Assembly: GCF_019578655.1 (NCBI RefSeq)
Contig: NC_063263.1
Location: 21,637,001 to 21,701,000, forward strand
Reading direction: 5' to 3'
DNA length: 64,000 bases
Source of the DNA: Ricinus communis
Lineage: Eukaryota > Streptophyta > Magnoliopsida > Malpighiales > Euphorbiaceae
Part shown: positions 11,760-23,689 of the stretch, in pieces
Position numbering within the stretch: the stretch's first letter is position 1
Layout: each line of letters opens with the position of its first letter
The notes under the pieces: model-generated
Told to the model about the DNA's origin: nothing
Seen by the model: only the letters and a program-made list of their open reading frames with translations
The model's database searches: none
Made by a program: the position numbers and the translations under genes

Positions 11760-12015
11760 TCCTGGTGAGTGTAAATACCATTTTTACATGTTTTCACAAA
11801 TTTTGATAAAATGCTAGTAAATTTGATTACTTGGTTTAAGATTTCTACACATTCTTTTTTTTTTTTTCAGTTTTGGTATTTATACTTTGTTCATCCTAAT
11901 TTTCTTTTGTGTTGATCTTCATCATTGGTGAGTAAAATTATCCATTCTTTTTTTGTCTTTATAAATTTTGATTAAGTGCTAAAAATTCGACTGCTTGGTT
12001 TGATTTTTGTCTTTT
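11760..12015 (+). repeat. Diverged ~170-bp direct duplication
   Basis: About 11760-11850 and 11929-12013 share the order GGTGAGT, ATAAATTTTGAT, (A)AGTGCTA, GACTGCTTGGTTT. The rest of 11690-12870 is AT-rich with no gene recognised. Confidence 0.55.
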
Positions 12016-12879
12016 AAAATTTGATGCTTTTAGTGATTGGTGATTTGTATTCTCTTTATTATGAAAGGACTCTCTATTAGTTTAACATGCTCAAAGAATT
12101 TTTAGAGTTTATTCCCTCTTGATTTTGATAACATAAAATAATTGACTAAAAGCTTTGGATTTTGAATTTATGGTATCAATGAATACACTCCAAGTATTTG
12201 CTAAAATGCAAATAAAAGAAAGAGAAGTGTACATGTAGGTTAAGAGTTTAGAAATTGAGAAAATAAAGAATACGAAATAGAAAAATGGGAGAAAGAGATT
12301 AAGAGAAAATTTTAGCAATTTCTTATGGGCACTAAGACCTAAACTCCATATCATGCTCTTTATTTTTTTGTTTTACTTTATTGGTGTTGTTTTGGTTTTA
12401 GTTATTATAATGATAATAGTAGTAGATATTATACTAATATATATTATTAATCGTATTTTTGTTGCAATTTTAGTCTTATTCTCATGTTTGCTTAAAAACA
12501 ATTGTGCAGTCAATTCTAATTATTGGTTAAAGATTGGAATAAAAAGTCCAATTTTTTTATTAATGTGATATGATCTTGTTAGATCATGTTAATTCATGCT
12601 TATAACAACTAAAATTTTGGATTTTAAAGAAGCAAAATATAAGTCTTGTTAGATTATTTTTATTAGATCTTCAAAAAATTAAAACTTGTAGCTTTTTCTA
12701 ATTTATTTTTTACATTTTACTAGTTTTACATATGTATGATTTATTTTATGGAAAAAGATTAGGTGTAATTATGATTTTTAAACAACAAACTTACGAATAT
12801 CGGAAGAGGCTTGTGATCATGTTATTCTCTTAAGCAAAATTCAAGTAAGATGAAGATTTTTAGTAGTGAGTTTAAATTA

Positions 12880-13864
12880 GGAATAATTATAAAAATAGCG
12901 TATATACTTGACAATCAAGTATTTAAACTTTTTAAAGTTACAATTTAATGTGTGGAACTGGAAATTATTAAAATTTAAGTGTATGGAACCGGTAACTTAC
13001 AGGAAAGAAGCTCGATAATTAAAAAATGGTGTGCGAACATTTGACAATCAAACATTTAAATTTCTAAAAGTTACAATTAGGTGTGTGAATTTAATAAATA
13101 CCTACAATTGAGTGTATATAGCAGGTCAATAGCAATTACAAATTTATAATTTTAAAACACATATTATCAGCTTAGTAGATTAAAAAGAATAAAATATCAA
13201 AAAAGTCTTTTCAAAGTATCTACTTTTAGTAGATTAATACATTGTTCTTACTGCCACTATTATTACATCGTTCTCACTATATTTTCATCAATTCTTTTAA
13301 AAAAATCTATATTCAACTTTGAGCGACGCTTTGTTTTCTTCAACCCATCACTATAAACAGCTAAAACAAAATCAATTATTATTGATGATAATAATCTTAA
13401 CTATAATGTTAATTACTAATACATCTCTTTATGACAATGTATAGTATTTATTTATATATTTTTATCTATCTTTCTAATTTGTATTATTTACATGAAAGAT
13501 TTACTCTATTTTATATAAAAATTATCTTACACTATAAAAATATAATATATTTTAATTTGTCTACATTAGATTTTTCTTATATATATAATGACTGGTCTCG
13601 CACACTTAAATATTAGTAATTTTTAATTTTACATACTAAATTGTAACTTTTAAAAGTTTAAACACTTGATTATTAAATTTTAACAAGTTGACATACCATT
13701 TTGTAATAAACTGATATGGATAACATATAATCTGTTATTGACCTGCTATATACACTCAGTCGTAAATATTTACTAGGTTCATATACCAAATTGTAACTTC
13801 TAAAAGTTTGTACACTTATTTGTCAAATCTTAACAAGTTCAAACACAGATTTTGTAATTATCCC
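12880..13864. mobile_element. MULE-type non-autonomous element (MITE), 985 bp
   Basis: Bounded by an exact 9-bp duplication, TTTAAATTA, at 12871-12879 and 13865-13873. The termini are inverted: GGAATAATTATAAAAAT on the left, GGGATAATTACAAAAT on the right. The terminal inverted repeats are about 260 bp and share an AAAGTTACAATTT block and a GAGTGTATATAGCAGGTCAA block. A 9-bp duplication with long inverted repeats fits Mutator-like elements. The AT-rich middle has no transposase. Confidence 0.9.
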
Positions 13865-14169
13865 TTTAAATTATGTGGCAAGCTTAAGGAGATGGATAAG
13901 GAAAAGAAGATTTGGAGGAAAAACTTCATCTAATTGTCATGTGATTTTTCTGTTGATGCATTGTAAATGATGAACAAATAGTTTTATTATATTATTAATA
14001 GGAATGATAGGACTATTGACTTTGATACTAAATAGGTATCATTTTCTCATAGATATATTTTAAGCTATAAATTTTATTTATTTGAATTCGTTATGAATAA
14101 TTTATTATTTTTCTTCAATTTAAATGAGTAGGTGTTTTTTTTATCCATCAAATGAAATTTAGGTATAAG

Positions 14170-14506
14170 TATGTTAAATGTAAGTTGGATATATTTAGAA
14201 TAAACTATGAGGACACCATTTGTATACTCAAAATATACTTTAATAATACTCTTTGTATACTAGAAATAAACTTGGTATAAACTGTACACCTATAATATAC
14301 TCAATGTAGAAGATTTAATTTGTTATTTATCTTTTAAACAATATATATCTCTTGTATTTATCTCTTATCATATATGTCCTTATCTCTTACGAGTACTTAT
14401 TTTCTTTCTAGTTTGTATTGTAAAAGAAGCCGTGTAAATGAGAGTCTATATAAATCTTTGTACTTGAGTAATTCAATAAGAGCGAATATTGAATCAAAGT
14501 TTCTTG
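14170..14506 (+). mobile_element. Decayed 5' LTR of a Copia element, with primer-binding site
   Basis: A TATATAAAT motif near 14447, then GAGTAATTCAATAAGAGCG and a primer-binding-like TGGTATTAGAATAGG at about 14508-14522. The last resembles the TGGTATCAGAGC site complementary to initiator-Met tRNA used by many Copia elements. The LTR's left edge was not defined. Confidence 0.5.
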
Positions 14507-14639
14507 ATGGTATTAGAATAGGTTGCATAAATCTTCCATTAGAAAAAAATATCTTCTCATTCATTAGAAACTCCCATTAAATTAACTATTGTACTACCAT
14601 CACAAATTATTCATGTTTCCTCTAAAAATTATGGCTTTA

Positions 14640-16785
14640 GTGTTGGAATAACCCTTATCGAAACCAATTATAACACTTGGTCTCAAATCACGAAGATGCA
14701 TAAGTGAGAAACTGGATTATATTATTAGAGATTCTCTTCAACCCGAATCAACTGTACCCTCTTATTTCAAGTAGTATACCGAAAACCAGAAAGTTAAAAG
14801 TTGGTTACTCACATCAATGACATCAAAAATTATAAAAAGGTATCTTTGTATATGAACAATCTGTGAAATTTGGAATGCTCTTGTAAAAGTATTCTATAAC
14901 GAATCAAACGAAACATAAATTTTTATTTTTAACCAATGAGCACTCTTAAGTTTGGCAGATCTCTTCCGACTTATTATAGCGAGTTGATTAAAATATTTCA
15001 AGAACTTGATCATCACAATAAAGTAAGAATGAAAGATCTTAATGATGTCACTATAAACAGCTGTGGAAAAGTTGAGAATTTATATCTTCTTGAATGGACT
15101 TGATGCTGAGTTTGAACAAGTGCGATGAGAAGTTCTTTGTAAGGATCTAAGTTTGGACCTTGAATGTACATATGCATACTTTCACCGAGAAATAAATCGG
15201 GAAAAAACCTTGATTGGTGAAGAGACTTCCTTAGAGTCAATTGCATTACTCGCTAACAAAAATAACTCATTAGCTCGGCAAAATACAATTCGAAGCATTG
15301 ATATTATTAATAAACATGCTAATTCAACGAGACAATGTATGCAATATGGTACAACAGGACACACTCAAAGTATATGTTATGACTTGATCGGATATCCTGA
15401 ATGGTGGGATCCTTCTAAACGCCTAAAACAAAAGTCTAAAACTAGATCAGTATCAACAGTTGTGACTAAGCAAACTTCCTCTCCAGATGTTGCTACTTTA
15501 CACATATCTTTGAAACCACTGTGTAAGTCTTTCTATAATTTTGCTACTAATAAGTCATATACATGGATTATTGATTATAGATTAAGTAATCGTAGGTCTT
15601 TTAACACTCCTATAGAGCTAAAACTATCAAATGATCTATTGTGTTTACAACTAATATTATAGAAGCTAGTTCATTTGTAAAGGGTTATTTTCTCTTGATA
15701 ATCTAAATTAGAATCTGTTTTAATTGTTTCATTTCTAAATCTCAATTTATTGTATATATCTCAACTAACCACTTCTTTGAATTATGTAGTAATTTTTTAG
15801 CATGATTATTGTGTTTTTAAGGACATCAAGACAAATAGGACGATTAATTGTGGTATTAGAAAAGGGAAGCTCTATTATCTTGACCTCGAACCATCTAGCT
15901 TAACTGCCTTGACTGAGTCGAGTTTGGGGAATAATAGTTGGGTATCCTCGAGTATAGAAAGTACTATCTGGTTATGGTAGAAGCGCCTTGGATATGCATC
16001 ATTTGGATATTTAAAGTATTCATTTCCTAAGTTATTTTCAAAAAAATAAAAGTTCAACACCATTTTTTATTATACACTCTAATGTTTAGGAACCTACAAA
16101 GGTGCCAACCTTGAATCGAGCTAGGTGGTTTCTTTTATTTATTGATGGTTATAGTCATATGATATAGATATGCTAGATGAAAAGTAAGCATGATGTTTGC
16201 TCATTATCGGAGAAATTTTATTCGATGGTGAAAACTCAGTATAAAACTTCAGTTCAACTACTTCAGACATATAATGGAGGTGTATTCATTAATCATGAAC
16301 TCACGCAGTTACTCCAACTACATGGTGTAATGCATAAAACCATAATGCCCTTATTCTCCCCAACAAAATGTAGTTACAGAAAGAAAGACCGTCATCTCTT
16401 GGAAATGGTTAAGCTATACTATCAAAAGCCAATATACCTCTCCAATATTAGGGAGAAACTTTATCCTCAGCCTTTTACCTCATAAACCGTATTCCATCTC
16501 GTATTCTAAACTTTCATACCCAATTGATACATTAAATAAAAGCCTTACCTCATCATCATACCAAACTTACCTCCTAAAGTCTTTGGTTGCATCACCTTTA
16601 TTCTCCTACCTCACTATATACACCATAAACTCGAACCTCTTGCTATTTGATATCTCTTTGTTGCTTATGGTCTTCACCAGAAAGGATATAGGTATTATCA
16701 CCCTCTAACTCAATAAATGTATGTCAGTATGGATGTCCAATTCCATGAACACCATATGTATTTTCCTACTATACCCATTGCAAGT
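14640..16785 (+). pseudogene. Copia gag-pol remnant (gag, protease, integrase, start of RT)
   Basis: Order in three shifting frames: gag start (NYNTWSQITKMH, about 14670); gag end at 15153-15360 (DLECTYAYFHREINR) with a damaged zinc knuckle (CMQYGTTGHTQSICYDLIGYP; the second Cys of CxxC is Tyr); a protease region at about 15560 (WIIDYRLSNRRSFNT, where the DSG triad should be); the GAG-pre-integrase at about 15780-15900 (GIRKGKLYYLDLEPSS); the integrase core at 16177-16485 (MVKTQYKTSVQ, LLQTYNGGVFINHEL, where the usual TDNGGEF Asp is Tyr); and a C-terminal part with KGYRYYHP and YVSMDVQFHEH at 16690-16750. Many stops, frameshifts and a partial integrase deletion. RT and RNase H are absent after about 16790. 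Confidence 0.85.
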
Positions 16786-16902
16786 CAGGGGGAGAGAAAC
16801 ATATTATGATATTATTAGCATTATTATTAGTAAATTTATTTCATTATTATCGATATCATTAATATTATTATTATCATTCTTTTGCTATTATATTTATTGT
16901 TA

Positions 16903-16904
<2 letters not shown>

Positions 16905-16940
<36 letters not shown>
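16905..16940. repeat. (ATT)n microsatellite
   Basis: Twelve or so ATT units directly after the truncated Copia element. Confidence 0.9.
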
Positions 16941-16941
<1 letters not shown>

Positions 16942-17034
16942 ACATAAATTGCATGTTGCTACACTCAAGACTATTCAACTTTAATTCTTAATATGTTATT
17001 GAATAATTTTGTTTGCTTGCGATTTATATTATTT

Positions 17035-17911
17035 ATAATTATTATTGATGCTATGTTTGTAATTTCGAGATGAGGGCAGCAGTAGAACAATGCCACCTGA
17101 TGGATTGCATCGGGACCGCGTGCGCACCGGTATTAATCAGAGACATGTAGTAAAAGGTTAGTCTTGGATTTTTCCTTGGTTGAGTATAATTTTCTAGACT
17201 GTGAAAATTTGACTGCCGAAGGAAGATCCTGGTCGAGCGTTGCTCTTTGGCCGCTGGCTTATTTAGGAATCAAGTGACCAGGCTGAATTTAAGGATCCTG
17301 GTTGAGCTTCGCTCTCTGGGCGCCAGACCTGTTGGAATAAGAGAGCCAAAAGACTACTAATATTGGGGTTAGGATTCTGCTGAGGTATTCGTCCCATAAA
17401 CATTTAAATTGTATTTTTTCTGAATTATGGCATATGACATATGTTTTAATACAATATGATATATTATTCTGATTAAATAAATATTTTATTAAGGAGACTG
17501 TATTTTTATAGGATTATATGATTTTAATTACTCTCGAGGTTGATAGTCTCAATTTTAAATTTTTCAGATGACAATTAGGTTCTCCATCGTCTTTCGCTTG
17601 ACAACCCGACTTCCTTCTCCTTCAGGCTTATTGTAATTAATTTCTACTTTTGTATTTTAAATTATTTAAAATTTTAGACTCTCCGCAATAGTGTACCTAG
17701 CATATTATGTTTGGATTTGATGTGTAACAAGTTATAGAATGTTGCTAGCATCCAGTTGGAGATTTGTGAATGATATGTTGGGCTGGTTTAATAGTATGTA
17801 AATATATATATATTTGAATTTTCGATTAATCAGGCTTACTAGGAGTTTTTATGGCCTTAAGTCTACCCATTCTCTAATACCGGTCACGAGCCTACAGATC
17901 GAGTCGTGACA
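17035..17911 (+). mobile_element. 5'-truncated LTR, copy 1 of the GTCGTGACA family
   Basis: Homologous to the right part of the complete LTR at 25368-27348. Shared blocks are GCATC(G/A)GGACCG(C/T)GTGCG, several CTGG(T)TCGAGC...GCTCTCTGGGCGCC units, a GTCCC tract and the end CTACAGATCG(A/G)GTCGTGACA. The last base is 17911. The first ~900 bp of the LTR are missing; the left edge merges into AT-rich DNA. Confidence 0.8.
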
Positions 17912-18529
17912 ATTGGAATGAAAATAGTTAGAATTAAATCATTAGAAACATCATCTATGTTTTAGCCTAATGCTGGAATTGGATTCTAATTATTTCATTA
18001 ACTTTGAATAATTAGGGAAAAGGAACATCACCTCTCATCTATTTCTACGTGCTTAATTTAATAGACAAGGATAATACAAAATAGGTAGTGAAACTAAATA
18101 CCACTCATTCCATATAGTTTTAATAAAAATCATTGTATCTTTTACTTTAATTTTATTGCTTAATACTATATAATTATCAATTTCATTAAATATTAAATTA
18201 AAGTATTTATATTTTATTTAAATATTGTTAATTTAATAATTAATTAGTATAATAGATTTGCTACAATTGATTACTTGAGATATCAACATTGAGGAATACT
18301 TAACTTAATAATATAGAGTATGGACTATATAATATAAAGACTTTATGTTTGGAAAAATTAATTTGGAATACCTAACTTAATAATAGTTTTTATGATTTCC
18401 ACTATATTTTATTTGCAAATAATTAAATACACACTACTTTAAAATTATGATAAAAAAGTAAAAATACAAACTAAAATAAACGTATAAATGTATATGTATA
18501 TATACATATATGTGTTAGTGTATATATGA

Positions 18530-18534
<5 letters not shown>
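17912..18534. other. AT-rich intergenic DNA
   Basis: Nothing recognisable beyond short (TA)n tracts. Confidence 0.5.
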
Positions 18535-18596
<62 letters not shown>

Positions 18597-18652
18597 ATTT
18601 GTACCCAAACCCATCAATTTTCCCCTTCCATTTTCATTTTCTTCTTGTTCCC

Positions 18653-18705
<53 letters not shown>

Positions 18706-18765
18706 ATTATTTGTACCCAAACCCATCAATTTTCCCCTTCCATTTTCTTTTTCTTCTTGTTCCCG
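18535..18765. repeat. Microsatellites with a split 53-bp duplication
   Basis: (TAA)n then (TTA)n at 18535-18600, a 53-bp unique unit at 18601-18653 (starting GTACCCAAACCCATC, ending TTGTTCCCG), (TAA)n at 18654-18703, then the same 53-bp unit at 18713-18765. The copies differ at only one or two positions. Confidence 0.92.
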
Positions 18766-19048
18766 CCTAAATCACTCATTAAAAGTTGGACATCAAGATT
18801 GATTTTGTGCAGTTACTTCTGTCATTAGTTAAAAGATTCTTCATTTCTATAAAGAGAAAGATCTAGATGCTCTATCTTCTCCACGGACTCTCCGTCCTTT
18901 TTCTTTTTCTTGTTGTTTCTGTCTTGCTATGAAAACTATTGCAAAATGAAAGTATTTATAAAGGCTTTAATGGTTTTCTCTCTTTAGTTTTAATGTGTAA
19001 TATGCCTGATACAATCAGTAAGAAATTATTTTGTCTATTTCACTTCAG

Positions 19049-20069
19049 TGGCTAGAGAACAAGAGTAAGACATTTACACCAACTTATCTGTATACTAGGA
19101 AAAAGGTACATTTTCATTTTCATATTTTTATTTTTCAACTTCCATTATAAGAAATTTTGCTGCATTAAATGCATCCAGTTTTGAAGCTTGTTTAGTTTTG
19201 TATATCTAATAAATATTATGTTTTTGTCACAGGGTTTTCTCTTACTTTCTAAAGAAACTAAATGTCGCATAATATAATTACTATTAACATTAGCATACCA
19301 GCTCGACATCCTTGCTTGTATGGTTGTCTAAAATTAATACAAAATCTTGTGTAGAAGTAATGTTGTCATCTTTACAAGATCTAGATTATTGAAAATTCGA
19401 GTCAGATGGATTTAGTAATGGGCCAACTATTCTAAATATTTATAAATATTCAAGATTTTTTATTTGAAACCATAGAACTATTTGAGGGCCTATAGTTGAT
19501 TCAAAATATCAAATGCGAAGCGAAAAAATTTAGGCACTTCATTAGATAAAGTTGCTGAATAAAGTTTCGAGAGACGAACAAGACACTTGTAGAGGAAATC
19601 CACCATATATCAGTGTTAATCAATAATCAACGCTTTGTGATAATCTAATAATTTGTCATTAAAACATTATTTGTTTCATTTTTTTCGAGTTGATGCATTA
19701 TATAAAGTTTAGAGTTTCTTAGAAGTTGTGTAGGACACCTTAGTGAATACTTTTCTTATTTTCAGGTGGCAATAGCTTCTCATTAACAGATTTGTTGGAT
19801 ATGATATCATATGAAAAGTTTATTTTTTCCTGTACAAAGTAATATGCTTTGCATGTTCAATTATAGTCAGTTATGTCCTATTGCTTGTAAATATGCTTTT
19901 GGACTTTTTGCAGGCTCTGTATAATTTTCAAACAAAGGAGTTCTACAGTCTTAATTATCCTTAAGCACCACCTGAAGATCCTGCAACATTTGAATGTGTG
20001 TTAATTTGTGCCTTCCATCTACATTTATTTGGTATTTAACATACATAGGTGTTGCTATATCTTGCAGGT
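19049..20069 (+). pseudogene. Exon-like fragments of an unidentified gene
   Basis: Three exon-like pieces with good splice borders. 19049-19105 (after TTTCACTTCAG, before GTACAT) reads WLENKSKTFTPTYLYTRKK. One starting at 19914 (after TTTTTGCAG) reads ALYNFQTKEFYSLNYP, then a stop (TAA), then APPEDPATFECV. A 19-nt piece at 20051-20069 lies between AG and GTATGT and could encode GVAISC. I do not recognise the family. Retained introns point to a duplicated genomic segment, not a retrocopy; the in-frame TAA (a possible CAA to TAA change) suggests a dead copy. Confidence 0.35.
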
Positions 20070-20655
20070 ATGTATGGTTTCTACATTACTTTTAAGTAAT
20101 TGCAGATATTCTTGTGTTGATATTGGTACTTTTTGAATTTATGTAGATAACATCTTCTTACTTCAATTAATGGATATAGATATATCAGTGTATGATGACT
20201 TTTGATTTTTGTTGCTTACGGGTCACTGAGCAGAACCTTAGAGATAAAAAGTTAAAAAAAGCCAAAATTGTTGGTTCATTATTTTTGTTTAGTATGAAAA
20301 GTATTATACAATGCTGATATGTATTTGTATTGTCATTACTAATTATAAAATGAAACTACAGAATAAATCCTTCCAACTATTTTGTTTCTTTATTAACAAA
20401 CATGGGTGAAAGATATTTAATGTTTTCAGTATATATTTAACTTTTCAAACTCGCAGTCATGCTTTTAAGGGTCACGATCGTAATTTTGAGCTTTAAAAAT
20501 CCATTAGTTTCTGCCTTTTTTCTTTTGATTTTCACAGTCGCACTTCTCTGGGTGCAATCACAATTTTTATCCTTTTATGATGTTTTGAGGAACATATACT
20601 AATGTGAACTCTGATAGGGAAAGTGCCCATTTCCTCAATCGACTTCTTAAAAACA
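20070..20655. other. Intergenic, no gene recognised
   Basis: AT-rich; a short CACAGTCGCACTTCTCTGGG stretch near 20537 resembles GC-richer words in the LTRs nearby, but no element end was found. Confidence 0.4.
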
Positions 20656-20660
20656 GTCGA

Positions 20661-22716
20661 TGTCAGCACTCATTTTTCTGATCCAAATATCTAGAGAATT
20701 ATAAAAAATCCAATGACAAAAGTTACTATCTTTCTCAAGTCTCAAAAGATTGAGGATGAGCAAATTTTAGTAAGGTTTGAGAATAGTTGGACTTAAAATT
20801 ACCTTTCTAGAATCAATTTGGACTTAATTATCGGAAAAAATTAACTTTAAGGTTGAAATGGCAGTTTTCACAAATTCATGAACTAAAATGCAAGTTTTTT
20901 CAAACTTTTTTCCCCTTAAAGCCAATCGGCTCTGCATACAGCCGAATCGGCTATACACAATTCCCATTGGCTATTTTTAAAAAAGAAGTTTCTAAAAGAA
21001 ATTTGTGATAATTATTGGAATCTTAAGATATATTTATTGATAATTATTTAAATTTTAAAGATTTTATTGGATATTAGTCTGATAAAGGAAAAGATAATTG
21101 ATTCACTTTTTAATTTAAATAATTAAGTATTTATCTCCTCCTCTAGGTTTCCTAACTCTACTACTATAAATAGAATATGATAGCCTAGGTCTTTGAACAA
21201 CATAAGTTTTTTTTCTCAAGCCCAAAAGAGCACTGAATTCTCATCCAATCTTCGAATTCAACTAACTCATCATCTCTAGAAACTCGTAGATCAACAAACT
21301 ACAGTCATAACTTGAGGGTTTCAAAATCCAATATCATTAGCATCTTCTTCTATTTTCTTTAATTTTATTATTTTATTTGATTTCAAGTGATTTATGTGAT
21401 CAAATCTAGGGTTTTTAGAGTTTTATATATTTCTGTAATGTTTATGCATATGCTAGGCTTTGAATATGATAATAGGAACATGTAGGTTTTTGAATATGAT
21501 AACATAATTTTATTGGATCTTGAAACTGAATAGTTAAATGATTAGGAGAACATAATTAATTTGTATTTCTATGCAATTGAATTAGATTTTTAAGGTTATA
21601 TGATTAAAATTTAAAATCTGTCTTAAAATATCATTTTCGCCTACTGTCAGTTTTGATTTCGAGGATTTTCATGTTCTTAGGTTTTCTTGATTAAGTTTTA
21701 TGTTCTTTTACATTTTTATGTTTATTTTTGTTTATTTTACATGTTTTAATTCGTTTTTTGTCTTATGTGCATGTAAAAATCGGCTCCTAAGTGTGAGAAA
21801 CTGAAGGAAAAATCGCAGAAAGACCATCTAAAGCCCCAGAGCTGATCGGGTCAGTGCAGAGCCAATTTGGCTCTATGTTGAGTCGATTAGCTTTGCACAT
21901 CTTGACCCTGATTTTCGAATTTTAATGTATTTTTGGCAATTTCATGTACTGCTCTTTATTTTTAGGTGTTATTTCTTTCATTTTTTAGTTGTAGGAAGGT
22001 TGTAATAGCTAGATTTAATTTCCTACACCTTTTTTATGCTTGATATATGGCAAATAGTTCTAAACGTGATTGCCAATTAAAATTGGACATATACACTCTA
22101 GGCCTTAAAATTAGACCCAACATGAAAATTATATTCCTTTAATTTAATCAGATGGTCATTGGGCTAAATCTAAAATCATATAGACCTAGTAGGATTTATC
22201 ATGCTTTAAATGGAGCCTTATTAGATTTAAGATCACATAATTGGGCTTGCACAAAAATAGTCCATTTAGGTTTAAAGGTTTGAATTAAAGTATAATTTGT
22301 AATTGGACTAGACTAGGTAAAGTCTTGTACACAATTAATTAGTAAAATAGACTAACAAATCAAACTTGGGTTAGTCTTTAATAAAAAGGGTTGGACTTAA
22401 GAGGACTTCAAATGTTGTAATATATGATTGTAAATATAAACTGTTGTGTTTATGGGGAATAACTTGTTAAACAAGAAAATTAAAAACTTAGATACACAAA
22501 TAAGGAAGCTGGCTTCCGAATCCATTACTAGATTCTTTATAGAATCTTGTACGCCATTTAAATTAATAAAAGTGTCATAGAGAATTATCCGAGTGGGGAC
22601 TCCATCTTTGCATTGGTCTCTGTGACTAGTTAGCGTGTTTCCAATTAGATTGAAAAGCCTAGTAATGTTATAGTTACCAGAGACACTTGGGTGCACTCCC
22701 AAAATCGCCGCCCATA
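20661..22716 (+). mobile_element. Ty3-gypsy LTR, copy A (Tat/Ogre-like), 2,056 bp
   Basis: It starts TGTCAGCAC and ends CCGCCCATA by comparison with copy B, which ends CCGCCCACA. The U3 holds AATCGGCTCTGC/AGCCGAATCGGCT palindromic words (20930-20960). A TATAAATA box is at 21165-21172. A second AGCCGAT-type cluster is at 21840-21900. It is followed directly by a primer-binding-like site. The preceding 5 bases are GTCGA; no matching downstream copy was found. Confidence 0.8.
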
Positions 22717-22735
22717 GGGGCAACTCCACTAGGGA
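22717..22735 (+). other. Primer-binding site of gypsy copy A
   Basis: GGGGCAACTCCACTAGGGA directly follows the LTR. The counterpart in copy B is GTGGCGACTCTACTAGGGA. Sites of the form TGGCGACTC...GGGGA are common in plant gypsy elements of the Tat group; which tRNA primes here was not determined. Confidence 0.7.
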
Positions 22736-23360
22736 TAAGAGAAGCTCATTCCAGTATATGTTTGTTTACAATTTCATTATTTAACGAGTGATTCTTATAT
22801 CACTAAACCTCCACACATTGCGCACTTTTATCCCTGTATCCCCGATGGTGTTGGTCAGTGGTTCTTTGGTTCCACTGGAACCTTAAATTTTGACACTAGC
22901 TAACCATCACTCATAAGTAATCAGTGAATTTCCTTTGTCGCATGGACCCTTGAATGGAAAAACAAGCCAAAGAAGAACACTTTTTACTTGTGGGAGCCTT
23001 TAATCCTTACCCATGACTTAGCTCACAGTAATGACAGTAGTAATCTCCCCTAAGAACTCTATTGCTTGCTATATGAGATATTTTCCTGTATAAGTGTTTT
23101 AAGCCCATATATCGAAAGGCCCTAGCCCAAAATATTTGGAATTAGGTCTTAGGTCCGAAGATATGGAGACTTTACCCTTATATTGGAAATACCAACCTTA
23201 TTTGTTTAATCTACTTTGAGAGCTTATGGCAACGCGTGTTGGTGCTTACTATCCCAGATTAATATTAAGTCTAGGCCTAAAATCCTAGGAGAGAGAGACT
23301 CACCTTGAACTTTGTGCAAGAGTAATAAGGTTGAGAGGATGTTTTATGTAGTAACTTGTA
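22736..23360 (+). mobile_element. Untranslated leader of gypsy copy A
   Basis: Co-linear with the minus-strand leader of copy B (about 38990-39590): the CCAGTATATG block, CATTGATCCC/TTTATCCCTG, GTTCTTTGG, ACCATCACTCATAAGTAAT. No gag frame follows; the element is broken after about 23360. Confidence 0.7.
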
Positions 23361-23394
23361 AAATATTATGTGTTTGCTAACCTAATTGATAGAA

Positions 23395-23680
23395 AAATTA
23401 AGTTTGAGGGGTAAAACAACAGCTTTTTAGAAGTTTAAGGACTACATTGTAATAATTTTATAACTTTTTAGCCCTTGAGCGAATCGGCTCTTTGTAGAGC
23501 CGATTGGCTATGTGTAGAGCTGATTGGCTCTACACAGTCTCAATTGGCCTATTTTCCAAAGTTTGGTATCGTTTTACGTATTTAATTGATTTAAGATGTC
23601 AAAAATGCCTTATAGAAGATTTTATCAATAAATCATTTGAATTAAAATGGATTTTAATGGTGTAATTCTAGTAATAACCA
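23395..23680 (+). mobile_element. Isolated U3 fragment of the same gypsy LTR family
   Basis: It contains CGAATCGGCTCTTTGTAGAG, CCGATTGGCTATG and GATTGGCTCTACAC, as in the U3 of copy A (20900-21000). It lies directly after the copy A leader, so gag-pol has been deleted between them or the two pieces were brought together by recombination. Confidence 0.6.
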
Positions 23681-23689
23681 AGAATGAGG

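Noticed and set aside
12353..12568. Small hydrophobic protein (71 codons)
   Set aside because: An AT-rich frame of Ile/Leu/Val/Phe codons, typical of random open frames here; no start context, homologue or exon border.
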